DNA of 64,000 bases from Stomorhina lunata. Lineage: Eukaryota; Arthropoda; Insecta; Diptera; Rhiniidae. Below are positions 12,442 to 23,283 of this stretch, in pieces; within the stretch, counting starts at the first letter, position 1; each line of letters opens with the position of its first letter. The stretch is from assembly GCA_933228675.1 (NCBI GenBank), contig OW121743.1:16697384-16761383 (forward strand), read 5' to 3'. The notes beneath the pieces are model-generated. The model was given only the letters and a program-made list of their open reading frames with translations. It was not told the DNA's origin and ran no database searches. Made by a program: the position numbers and the translations under genes.

Positions 12442-14001
12442 TCAAATGCCGTTACAAACAAGTGTTCGCATTCTGAAATATGTCTGGCTAGGATATACAC
12501 TAAGAATGCCAGCTACTCATATAAATCGTCAAGCTGTCGACCTGCAAACACGTGGGGACGCTAAACTGAGAACGAGTTGCGGGAGTTCGGAGTATTAAGG
12601 AACGAGATGAAAGTGATGACTATCGATAAACATACCGAAGAGCTAAGTATATATATAAAAAGCCCGATAAAAATGGAAATAATTATCTGTGCAATTAATG
12701 CCTTTAAGCTGTATAAAACTCAGTTAAAATTGCTTTAGTGGACCTTAAAATCAATAAGTCTCCTGGGTTGAATGACATTTCATTACTGATCTAAAAGCAG
12801 TTCCCTTCGATGTTAGCAGGTCCTTTTCAGAACATTAAACGAAGCCGCCGTATAGTATAGTCCGTGCTGAAGAATTCTATACCAAAATAGTTTTGTAGAA
12901 TACATCTAAATTTATTTCGAATTGAACAACTATACAAGTTGGTATACATCTGATAAATTCTATTGTTACTACGATAAAACCGTATGTCTCCACGAAACAT
13001 GCGTTTTTATCAAAATCATATACTATGTTTGTTTTCCACTATCAAGGGAATAACAAAACCCATTACAAAGAAAATTCACCGTAGGATCCCCTGATTCTCT
13101 TTCCCAAAAACAAGCAATTTTCAAGACTAGTATCATTGAAAATTCATTGCGACATCGAAGACAATGAAATTGCCAACGCAGTCGCGAGACAGGGCTCGAG
13201 CCAGTAACTAGGATATCAATATCTAGGACCTTATTTATATATACGATAAACCAGGTTTTGCCTGGGTATTGACAGAACCAGTCTAAGGCTAAATAAATGG
13301 GATGGATTCGTCCAAAACGGTCAAGCACATCCTCTACTAATGTCCTATTCTCCAAAACCCGAGACTTAAATTTCTAAAACATGAGTTTCAGATTGGTGCT
13401 TTCTACAACCATTACATCTTTCTCTCTATGAGAACTTTTAAAACTTTTAATCAAAGTCCTGTAAATCTTACTAGCTTTCTATCGAAGCTCTCCATCCTTC
13501 ATCTCAACTGTGGATACTGACCTCCTCGTAGTATTGCCGAGGGAACTATGTTATCACCGTTCTCCCATTAGAACTATAAAAATATGGTTTAGGACGCCGG
13601 ACTAGTAACCCACTTCTGGAAAAAACAATTACTACTATGAAAAAGCTAAAATTAGAATTAAAACGGCCCCTCCTTATGTTAGAAGAGGATGTCCGAAACT
13701 TCAATGAAAAGGCCAAGTAGAGTAAAATCTTTTAAAACCTCCACTAGGAATATGGAGAATGTGCGCATAGGATTGGACAGTGACAGAGAATGTGTTCCAC
13801 CGACTCGGACGAATCCTCAGCTAGACATAGTCTGCAGAGGTCTGAAATGCTACTATCCCACCTATGTAACCTCGAATTTAAGGCACAGTGTCCCGTAAGG
13901 AACCCTATACATCTTAAGCTTGACCTATTCAGACTTAAAAGAATCTTGGTTCCATTACTTACTGTCCGATTTAGGTCATAGAGCCCTAGATGTCCTACAC
14001 G
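12364..14001. repeat. Right copy of 1638-bp tandem duplication, with empty TE site
   Basis: Aligned base for base with the left copy at offset 1638 (for example 11385 and 13023, 12051 and 13689). It ends at CCTACACGT, after which unique LINE sequence follows; the left copy's CCTACACGT runs straight into this copy. Only about one base of microhomology (T) is seen at the junction. Position 12501-12503 (TAA) is the uninterrupted target of the 1604-bp element. Confidence 0.92.
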
Positions 14002-14330
14002 TAACCATGTTATCCCATGTCCTTGTGGTTTCCTTGCTAATCAAAGACTTAATGCCCAGATAAAAGTGACAGATAGGTGGAGCCATATCTGTTACTCTTT
14101 GACTTAAGTTTTGACTCGAGCCTAGTCTAGCAACTTCGTTGCCAACGATGTCGCAATGACCTGGTATTCAGCACAATCCTATAACTGAGAGATAGGTCAA
14201 GAAGAGCTGTCCTACATTTTTTGACTAGTTTGGAGGTAATTCTATACCCCGCAGCGCTTTGAGCGCGACCTGGCTATCGACGTATATTGTCACCTCACTA
14301 TTTACAGCTATAAGACCCTGAATGAGCTCT
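14002..14330 (-). pseudogene. LINE RNase H fragment continuing from the duplicated unit
   Basis: The minus strand repeats the RNase H segment seen at 8400-8530: a region encoding IAVNSEVTIYVDSQVALKAL and a diverged SKLVKK end, with stops between. It is the natural continuation of the LINE fragment that the right duplicate copy carries, so the parent LINE predates the duplication. Confidence 0.65.
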
Positions 14331-14774
14331 GTCTAAAATAGAAATAAATTCTTAATAAAAATCAACAACTGAATGTATACAGTTTTTCTGCTAACCCTAA
14401 TTTGTTTCTAGCTGGTAATACCTTAAACCTAAGATCTTTGAGTCTGGCAATATCTTAAAGCAATACCAATTAGAGATCATTGGTATTGCCAATCATTGGA
14501 GTTACCAATTGGAATTTATTCTACTAACAGTGATAGACTAACAGAATTAACTAACAGCAAGAATTTAACAGAATTAACTAACATAAAACAACCAATTAAT
14601 CTATATTTAACAACAGACATTAATTAAATTAATTAAACCACTTAAAAATAGATTGATCTTAAAACTTTAACATAATTCTCTTATCAAATAAACTAAATTT
14701 CCCTATAAACTAATTTAGAACATTTTTTTTCTTATAAACAAAATCTTATTTATAAACAAAATCTGAATTTATAA

Positions 14775-17700
14775 CTAATTCTTTTTAGCCTTTAATTCTA
14801 ATCTCTTTTTAAGCATTTGATACGTCTGGTGCATATTACGCATTTGACCGCGTATTGAGGTGGTGACGTCACGCTGTAACTGTTGCACTTCTTGGATGTC
14901 CTTGCGTAAATTTATGTATTCGTTACGTACCTGTTTATATGTATATTTTTTGTACATAAAAGAAAAAAAAGGGAAATTGCTTAATTTAACTTTGATTTAT
15001 TTTATTATTATTCTCTAGTACCAACCTCTGACATCGATTCCAAGAGCTCTAAAACACACATATCATCAATCTCCTCAAGGTTATTACAATCCAGGCAACG
15101 CTCCACTTCATGCAATTTATGAGCCATTGTACACAACTGTGTGCCGGCATGGGCCACCTTTTAGGGAGAGATAGAAAGGAAGAAATTTAATATCATCTAC
15201 TTTTTCCTTGGCTTCTTCAAAGTTCATGCTACCGAATATTATAATAACTTAAATATTAATAACATCCTTAAATATGGCAAGTGCCAGGGAGTTGGTTGGT
15301 TGGTTCGTGTCAAAATAAACAAGCCAAGGAAAACTACTAGAGGGCTAATGTAAACAAACAATATAATAAAAAATAAAACAAAATGATGACGTTAAACCAG
15401 AGGGAGAGACAGAAAGGAAATTACGTTTTTGCTAAAAAAAAATCATACTCTCATAGGAATACTCCGACAATTTTCATACCACCGGTTTGTTGTGGGGAAA
15501 ATAGACAGTGTTGCCAAAATGGTAATTAAAAAAGAGGGTGTAAACATGACCGATATACATGCATTTGACCTAATTAAAGTCTTGAACCTATTTCATGTTA
15601 ATAGAAATATCCTGTGAGTTGTTACTTCTAATGATTTCGATCTTGCTGAAAATTCTAACTGGTTTTGTACACTAGGAGGTAAAAATTGGACCGGTGGAAG
15701 TTCCACCGGTTCTTAAAATTTCGTAGAATCTGATGAACACTTTGAAATGTTACTGAAAAAATATGTATTTCCAGCTCAACATTAGAGACAGAGATACAAC
15801 GTCCTTGTAAGAGTGGGGATTAAAATTTTGGTTATGTCTTACGGAATCTAGCATCAGCTTTGGATTTGTGTAAGTCTCTACAATATATGTATAGCTAACT
15901 GTGTCATGGGATCATATATAGTTCACTTATATAGGTTAGGTTAAGCAGTTAGCTGACCATAGAGTCCACGTCACTTGGGTCCAAGGGAGTGATTCCTTTG
16001 TGTTACCTACAGGGGAATGAGAAAAATAAATTCTAAGCTACCATAAATAAAAGGCTCAGCTAGAGCCAACCAGGTGTAACAATAAAAACCAGGTGTAACA
16101 ATGGACCATTAGGTCTGCGCGGACCTAAAGAAAAACTGTTTGATGAACAGTTTGCAGGCTGATAGCGGTATACCTATATACTGGTCAATGTTCTCCTGAC
16201 AGAGGATAACGCCACCTTTTGCTAGATTATCCGCAATGATGTTATCTGGTACATTGTTGTGACTGAGTAGAATATCTTGCCATTCCATTTAGAGATGCCC
16301 AGCATTCACGGGTAATAACGGATGTCGTATAGACCGAAGATAACGAGTTAATGGCAGCAAGACTATCCGTACAGAAACGAATATCGCTGTAATATATTCG
16401 GTGATACATAATCCACTTGCTAAGATCTCAGCCTGAAGAATACTGCAGTGTTCTGGGAGCTTAAAATTGATTTTCTTTCCCAATCGAGGGATTTTCGATT
16501 TATATCCATTCGTGTATATCTCCAGGGTCCTATCTCTAGAATCGATTTGAGTCCCAGAGATATCCACAGAGAAGGAGTAATCGAAGAGGGGTATGGGAAT
16601 GCAGTAATTAACAAGCTAATAAGTTTATCCAAAATGGTGGAGTGCCATATAAATGAAGTAGACCATTCTCCAGTGCTTCTTAATCTACTTGCTGTTAAGA
16701 GCTACAAATTGAGCCATTAGCTCAACCGGAACCCACTTAAGCATAGCGAAGAGTTCCTTTGAAGGTGTAGTCCTTGAAGCCCCGTAATCATTAGGGCAGC
16801 CGATCTGAGGATTTTGATAAGAGATCCTCGCTGGCCACCAGACAAGAGCGCCATACATGAGGGTTTTGCAACCATTTCAAGGAACCAGGCAGTATTTGAA
16901 GGGGAAAGGCCCCACGTGTGCTCTTCTGTACAAATAGGGTGCAATGACAATTGGATGTTTAAGCTTCGGAAGTACAGGGCCACTCCCAGATATTTGGCAT
17001 GGTCCGTGAGTTCAATACCGTCTAAATTCGGAAGGATGAACTTATATTACCAATCGTACAAGGGATATCTTTTTTAGTCTTGCTGAAAAGGTTACTAATA
17101 ATACCATAATCTCAACTAAGCCACTTAAAAATAGTGCAGGCTAACTCATTACCTCGAAAACTAAGCAGCTAAAAATCTATGATAACCATTTTAAAGATCT
17201 TATAGAAGTTCCGGCACAGCTCTCCATTAACATCTGCGACTGTCTTAACCACCCTGATCTGCCATCCCTTAAGAGCTGAAAACTGTAAGTGCTGTCTTAA
17301 AAACAATAAGGCACCTGGTACAACTCCTTTGCGGTGGCGCGTAATATGGTAGTGAGCAGTACCAGGTTTCTATATCCTATAATCCATAAAGCGATATGGG
17401 TGTCTCCTGACCAAAATACAAAAACCCAGATTGATCATATTATAGTTGACGGAAGACATTCTTTAAGTGTATTGGATGTGCGCTCAATTCGAGTAGCTAA
17501 TATGGACTCCGATCATTTCTTTGTTGCAGTCAAGGTAAGAACACGTCTGAGTGTGTCGAAGGAAGCGCAAAGGAAGTTTGACGTCACAAAGCTCAAATTT
17601 CATCAAATTGCTACCGATTTATCGCAACAAACAGCTCAATTGCTTAGAGAAAACGTTTCAAACGACATCTGCACGCAATGGTAAAACATTGCCAATTCCA

Positions 17701-19573
17701 TGAAAGCAACTGCCAAATCTGTACCAGGGTTCCAAAACCCTCTTTTTAAGGCCGGAGGCGAACGTTGATAAGGCGTATTTCTCAACTTATAGAAACTGTA
17801 CGGTCAGAAGAACGCATGACAGACGATTGGAATCTCAGTGTCCTTTGTCCAGTGCTCAAAAAAAGCAAATAAAACTGCAAATTATAGAGGGATAAGGCTC
17901 CTTTTAATTGCATATAAGATTATATTGACCATACTGTGTGAAAGGCTAAAGCCCAAAGTTAATGAAATAATTGGAATCTACCAATGTGGCTTTAGATCAG
18001 GTAAATCTACCACTGACCAGATTTTCAGACTACGTCAAATCATGGAGAAGACCCAAGAGAAACAAATTGACACGTATCATCTCTTTGTTGACTACAAAGC
18101 AGCCTTTAACAGCCCGATACGGAAGAAGGTGTTTGAAGCAATGTCTAAGTTTGGCATCCCTACAAAGCTAATAAGGTTATGCAGGATGATATAGTTTTAG
18201 GTTAGTTCTAGTTCGATTTTAGTCCAGTTCTAGTTCGGTTCTAGTTCAGTTCTAGTTCAGTTCTAGTTCAGGGTTAGTTCAGTTCTAGTTCAGTTCTAGT
18301 TCAGTTCTAGTTCAGTTCTAGTTCAGTTCTAGTTCAGTTCTAGTTCAGTTCTAGTTCAGTTCTAGTTCAGTTCTAGTTCAGTTCTAGTTCAGTTCAGTTC
18401 TAGTTCAGTTCTAGTTCAGTTCTAGTTCAGTTCTAGTTCAGTTCTAGTTCAGTTCTAGTTCAGTTCTAGTTCAGTTCTAGTTCAGTTCTAGACATCGACA
18501 CATTAAACTGCAGCGGCTGCGTTGGCTAGGACATGTTGTGCGAATGGACGAAATTACTTCCGCAAGAAAAGTGTTCAAAAACGCTTCCGAGGAAACGCGT
18601 AGAAGTGGGCGTCCGAAACTTCGATTGAAAGACTAAGTAGAGGAAAATCTTCTAAAACTTGGTCTAAGAAATTGGAGAATATGTGTACAAGATCGAAGCG
18701 CTTGGAATTCGAAAATATGCTTGGCCTTTGACCTTAACTAGTTATAAATATAGGCAATTTAAGTAAGTACATATTTCTAAAATTGATGTGGTTTTTTAAT
18801 CCAATCCATAAAGGGTTGGAAGGTATATATATATATATATTGAATTGGAAGCGCAGGTTAGAATAAAAAAGTGGATTAGACCAAGCTCATGGCCTGATGC
18901 TTACACCTGCATAGGCTTTTTGTGTGCTCTTTAATTTTGAATTTAGCTCCAACACATTTCAAATTCGAAGCAATTTGGCATCACTGTTCTTAACATTATT
19001 TACAGTTATATTACGTACAATTGTTTTTGTTGTTTGCTAGGATATTATTGCTTTAGGAAAGGTTATGTTTATTGACACTATTAAAATGTTAAGCGTTATC
19101 TGGTGTCTGTCTCGTTGTCGGTCTGTCTTCTGCTCTAGAGACATGAAAAAGGAAGACATCATTTTCACATTGGGGTGGGTTGTTGCTTGTTACTCGTGAT
19201 TTAATGGGAAAGTTTGCGAAATAAAAATAAAATAAAAAGAAACGACATGACAAAAAAAGAAAGATATAGAAAGTGTTAGGGGGATGGGGTGGTGTTAGGA
19301 AGTGGTATTATGATTGGGTGTAACTTTATATAGGTCAATATTTTATTTATCAATTTAAATGTCAACATTCAAACTTATTTATATATGTTTATGGATGTAC
19401 TCGTATATAGTAGAGGGATTTTAATACCAATAATACTTTTTTTTATTGTTAGAAATTGATATATGAAACAGAAAATACTAGGACAAGATGTGTATTTTAT
19501 TGTATTTATATGTTAAATATTAGATACTTACAGATTTTTCCAAATCACTTAAATCCTGATAGGAGGAATCCAT
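14775..19573 (-). CDS. Small coiled-coil protein, three exons, 109 aa, family not recognised
   Basis: I assembled this gene by hand. Exon 1 is 19573-19532 (MDSSYQDLSDLEKS, ATG in context AAAATGG, donor GTAAGT). Exon 2 is 15157-15026 (44 codons, VAHAGTQLCTMAHKLHEVER onward, donor GTTGGT). Exon 3 is 14930-14775 (VRNEYINLRKDIQEV to KKRLELKAKKN, then TAG). All junctions are phase 0 with GT-AG ends; the exon 2 acceptor is AAAAG and the exon 3 acceptor is AAACAG. The protein is mostly helical and charged, with heptad-like Leu spacing in exon 2 and a basic C terminus. It has no signal peptide or membrane segment. An alternative first exon, MNFEEAKEK at 15227-15201, also splices in phase, but its intron would be only 43 bases and its donor is weak, so I prefer the distant exon. 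Function is unknown; it could be a subunit of a small helical complex. The 4.4-kb first intron contains LINE relics and a satellite block. Confidence 0.72.
15690..15710. repeat. Perfect palindrome with one-base centre
   Basis: ACCGGTGGAA at 15690-15699, G, then TTCCACCGGT at 15701-15710. It is GC-rich against an AT-rich background and lies in the first intron of the small coiled-coil gene. Confidence 0.85.
15950..17080 (-). pseudogene. LINE relic: end of RT and RNase H
   Basis: On the minus strand, 16900 to 16700 reads as the segment between RT and RNase H (PYGALVWWPA, then ITGASRTTPSKELFAML in broken frames). From 16630 to 16300 comes RNase H: LEIYTNGYKSKI, where TDGS is expected, and FKLPEHCSILQAEILA. 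Several frameshifts are visible. The family is an RNase H-bearing LINE but not a close copy of the one at 7690-9118. It lies in the first intron of the small coiled-coil gene. Confidence 0.7.
17330..18192 (+). pseudogene. LINE relic: endonuclease end and RT start
   Basis: Plus-strand frames at 17334-17684 contain TQIDHIIVDGRHSLSVLDV and ANMDSDHFFVAVKVR, the C-terminal part of an apurinic-type endonuclease domain. After stops, 17838-18192 encodes ANYRGIRLLLIAYKIILTIL, IYQCGFRSGKSTTDQIF and FVDYKAAFNSP, the first half of a reverse transcriptase. This combination matches the LINEs often annotated as craniofacial-development-protein-2-like. The RT is broken off at 18192 by the 11-bp satellite; the element's tail resumes at 18491. 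Confidence 0.8.
18190..18490 (+). repeat. 11-bp satellite block 1 (AGTTCTAGTTC), about 27 units
   Basis: Tandem AGTTCTAGTTC with a few variants near the left edge (GTTCGGTTC, CAGGGTTAG). It sits between the RT and the C-terminal tail of one LINE relic, and inside the first intron of the small coiled-coil gene. Confidence 0.97.
18491..18765 (+). pseudogene. LINE C-terminal tail after the satellite
   Basis: The frame reads RHIKLQRLRWLGHVVRMDE in broken form, then SGRPKLRLKD and LGLRNWRICVQDRS. This is the conserved end of the LINE whose RT lies at 17838-18192. Related tails occur at about 12048-12130 (and its duplicate) and 51236-51345. Confidence 0.75.
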
Positions 19574-20041
19574 TTTATTAGAAGTTGTATTTCAAGAATT
19601 TAATTGATTATTTTCTATAGAAGAATATTATTCGTTGTTAATCAAATTTAATTAAAAATTAATACCAATCTTTAAAATTTTTTTAATTTTTACAAATAGA
19701 TTTTTTTTATTAGAACTTTTCAAATTTTTCTTTTTTAAATTTTCTAATTTCTCTTCTTCCTCTTAATTTTTTCACTTAATCACTTTAAAATTTTCAAATT
19801 AATTATTTATATTTTTAAAGCCACTTTAAAAATTTTGAAATTATTTCACTTTTTCTTCCTTCATAAGCTTTCGTTTTCACATCCTTTTTTAAACTGTTTT
19901 TAAAATTTTATATTTCAGGCTTTTTATATGTCCTGTATATTTAGAAGGAGTTGCTCTCTTGTCATTAGTCCTTAAACACTTGTGATGCTTTTCTTATAAA
20001 TAAACTTTAGCTCTCCCATTTTTAGCATCTGCTATTTTTGG
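18766..20041. other. Spacer, AT-rich; holds exon 1 of the small coiled-coil gene
   Basis: Apart from the exon at 19573-19532 nothing is recognised. A run of TA dinucleotides lies at 18825-18840 and short AT-rich direct repeats fill 19620-19860. Confidence 0.5.
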
Positions 20042-20320
20042 TTACGCCAAATTTGTATCCAGCTTCCTCTTTAAATGCTCTACTGATTCTTTATATTTTT
20101 GGGTTTTTTTCCTTTGCGTTTCGGAAATGATAATAATATCTTTCCGTAGTATTGCCGGCATTAGAACTGTCATGGGTAAAAAGTTGGGGTTAGGGTAAAC
20201 ACTCTTTAAAATAAAAACCACGCATGCTCTCTCTTTGAACTGAAGAGCTATATAATAACAGAGAAGTCGTAACTTTTTATAAAGGGGACCATGTCTCATA
20301 AAATAACAAACAAACTTCAT
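20042..20320 (-). CDS. Possible small protein, 92 aa, uncertain
   Basis: An open minus-strand frame runs from ATG at 20320 to TAA at 20042. The N-terminal half is hydrophobic to basic (KKLRLLCYYIALQF, then ACVVFILKSV). The C-terminal part is charged and probably helical (SETQRKKTQKYKESVEHLKR). This could be a one-span membrane protein, or a shorter product starting at the internal MTVLMPAILRKD. I recognise no family, see no splice evidence, and the frame may be fortuitous. It stands alone between the small coiled-coil gene and a satellite block. Confidence 0.3.
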   Translation of the reverse strand: MKFVCYFMRHGPLYKKLRLLCYYIALQFKERACVVFILKSVYPNPNFLPMTVLMPAILRKDIIIISETQRKKTQKYKESVEHLKRKLDTNLA

Positions 20321-20411
20321 CTCCTTTCTCAATAAAATGGAAAACCAAAATTGCTTAATGGTAAGAGGAACAAAAATCCTTGACTACCAGCTGCCCAAAT
20401 TTGCGCTATTT

Positions 20412-22300
20412 TTTCTAGTTCAGTTCTAGTTCAATTCTAGTTCAGTTCTATTTCAGTTCTATTTCAGTTCTAGTTCAGTTCTAGTTCAGTTCTAGTTCAG
20501 TTCTAGTTCAGTTCTAGTTCAGTTCTAGTTCAGTTCTAGTTCAGTTCTAGTTCAGTTCTAGTTCAGTTCTAGTTCAGTTCTAGTTCAGTTCTAGTTCAGT
20601 TCTAGTTCAGTTATAGTTCAGTTCTAGTTCAGTTCTAGTTCAGTTCTAGTTCAGTTCTAGTTCAGTTCTAGTTCAGTTCTAGTTCAGTTCTAGTTCAGTT
20701 CTAGTTCAGTTCTAGTTCAGTTCTAGTTCAGTTCTAGTTCAGTTCTAGTTCAGTTCTAGTTCAGTTCTAGTTCAGTTCTAGTTCAGTTCTAGTTCAGTTC
20801 TAGTTCAGTTCTAGTTCAGTTCTAGTTCAGTTCTAGTTCAGTTCTAGTTCAGTTCTAGTTCAGTTCTAGTTCAGTTCTAGTTCAGTTCTAGTTCAGTTCT
20901 AGTTCAGTTCTAGTTCAGTTCTAGTTCAGTTCTAGTTCAGTTCTAGTTCAGTTCTAGTTCAGTTCTAGTTCAGTTCTAGTTCAGTTCTAGTTCAGTTCTA
21001 GTTCAGTTCTAGTTCAGTTCTAGTTCAGTTCTAGTTCAGTTCTAGTTCAGTTCTAGTTCAGTTCTAGTTCAGTTCTAGTTCAGTTCTAGTTCAGTTCTAG
21101 TTCAGTTCTAGTTCAGTTCTAGTTCAGTTCTAGTTCAGTTCTAGTTCAGTTCTAGTTCAGTTCTAGTTCAGTTCTAGTTCAGTTCTAGTTCAGTTCTAGT
21201 TCAGTTCTAGTTCAGTTCTAGTTCAGTTCTAGTTCAGTTCTAGTTCAGTTCTAGTTCAGTTCTAGTTCAGTTCTAGTTCAGTTCTAGTTCAGTTCTAGTT
21301 CAGTTCTAGTTCAGTTCTAGTTCAGTTCTAGTTCAGTTCTAGTTCAGTTCTAGTTCAGTTCTAGTTCAGTTCTAGTTCAGTTCTAGTTCAGTTCTAGTTC
21401 AGTTCTAGTTCAGTTCTAGTTCAGTTCTAGTTCAGTTCTAGTTCAGTTCTAGTTCAGTTCTAGTTCAGTTCTAGTTCAGTTCTAGTTCAGTTCTAGTTCA
21501 GTTCTAGTTCAGTTCTAGTTCAGTTCTAGTTCAGTTCTAGTTCAGTTCTAGTTCAGTTCTAGTTCAGTTCTACTTCAGTTCTAGTTCAGTTCTAGTTCAG
21601 TTCTAGTTCAGTTCTAGTTCAGTTCTAGTTCAGTTCTAGTTCAGTTGTAGTTCAGTTGTAGTTCAGTTCTAGTTCAGTTCTAGTTCAGTTCTAGTTCAGT
21701 TCTAGTTCAGTTCTAGTTCAGTTCTAGTTCAGTTCTAGTTCAGTTCTAGTTCAGTTCTAGTTCAGTTCTAGTTCAGTTCTAGTTCAGTTCTAGTTCAGTT
21801 CTAGTTCAGTTCTAGTTCAGTTCTAGTTTAGTTCTAGTTCAGTTCTAGTTCAGTTCTAGTTCAGTTCTAGTTCAGTTCTAGTTCAGTTCTAGTTCAGTTC
21901 TAGTTCAGTTCTAGTTCAGTTCTAGTTCAGTTCTAGTTCAGTTCTAGTTGAGTTCTAGTTCAGTTCTAGTTCAGTTCTAGTTCAGTTCTAGTTCAGTTGT
22001 AGTTAAATTCTAGTTCAGTTCTAGTTCAAATCTAGTTCAGTTCTTTATTCTGTTCTTGATTCAGTTTTTGATTCAGTTCTTAATACAGTTCTTAATACAG
22101 TTCTTGATTCAATTCTTGATTCAGTTCTTGATTCAGTTCTAGATTCAGTTCTTCATTTAGTTCTTGACTCAGTTTATGATTCACTTATGGATTCAGTTCT
22201 TCATTAAGTAATTGATTTCGGTTTAGATTATGTTCTTGATACAATTCTAGTTCAGTTTTAGTTCTTGATTTAGTTCTTGATTCAGTTCTAGATTGAATAG
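20412..22300 (+). repeat. 11-bp satellite block 2 (AGTTCTAGTTC), about 150 units plus degenerate edge
   Basis: Nearly uniform AGTTCTAGTTC from about 20415 to 22030. From 22030 to 22300 the repeat decays into CTTGATTCAGTT-type variants before ending. The left edge shows CTATTTCAGTT variants. Uniform centre with degenerate margins fits homogenisation by unequal exchange. Confidence 0.98.
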
Positions 22301-23253
22301 CCATCTCAATTCTCTTGAAGCTCTCTGCAATAACATCTCCTTACTCTTAAATCTTTTTTTGGAAATCTCTTTTTGAGAAATGAACAAATATATTTCTTTA
22401 AACAAATGAAGGATAACATTTCGACTACAACTTGAGGTCTATTTACATTTGCCTACGTATTGTTTGGAATTTGGTTTTGAAAAGTTTACCAAACCATTAA
22501 AGTATTTCCTAGACAGGAAAAGTTAAGAATCTGCTATAGAAATTCAAAGGTTTTATTCAAATAAGGAAAAAAATGAAAGTTTTCTAAAGATTTTACAGCC
22601 ACGAAATGTAGAACAAAAAATAATAAAGCCTCGAAAGAAGAGAAAACAGTATTTAAATATTTGTTTATAACTAAAAAGGATTTAAGTATTCAAACATAAT
22701 TAAAGCTTATAATAAGGATATTTATCTTGGTTGTGCTTCCGTCTTTTTAAGGCTGATGCTGCTGATGGTTTTAATGGTTAAAACAATTTCTCACACACAT
22801 TAAAAAATTAATGTCAATGACTCTTGGAAAGCTTTTCTCGCCCAACAAGCAAAAAGTTTGTATATGAATAAACATAAAACTGAATGACATTTTAAGTGGT
22901 TTTGAGTTAAATAAGAGAAAATGAAATGCGAAAATAAAAAAAAAAACTTTTTTCTAAAAAGGATATAAAAGCAACACTTGTAATCTAAAGAGCAATTAAA
23001 AACTTTCTATAGCCGACGGATAGAAAGTAAACAGGAAAAGGGTATTAACAAAGTCAGTTAAATAAAAAGAAAATTTCTTTATAATAATCCTTATTAAGTA
23101 ATAAACGTTATTTAATAATATTTTGAGAAAAATATTTAATAAAATTAATTGAAAATAGATTTTTAGCTAAAATTTGTCTTAAAAGAATGTTAAAATTGCA
23201 TACACACATACTCGTATCTAGTTAAAACTAAGTAAATATTTATACATTTTACA
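22301..23253. other. AT-rich spacer downstream of the Nudix gene
   Basis: No coding region recognised on either strand. It separates satellite block 2 from the end of the Nudix gene. Confidence 0.5.
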
Positions 23254-23259
23254 TTTATT
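23254..23259 (-). terminator. Poly(A) signal AATAAA of the Nudix gene
   Basis: AATAAA on the minus strand begins 25 bases after the TAA stop, which would give a very short 3' UTR. A later signal cannot be excluded. Confidence 0.55.
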
Positions 23260-23283
23260 GTTTATAAAAACATTTTCTAAATG

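Noticed and set aside
15158..15200. 43-base intron joining MNFEEAKEK to the second exon as the main gene start
   Set aside because: It is below the usual minimum intron size for flies and the donor is weak; the distant exon at 19573-19532 with GTAAGT is preferred, though alternative use is possible.
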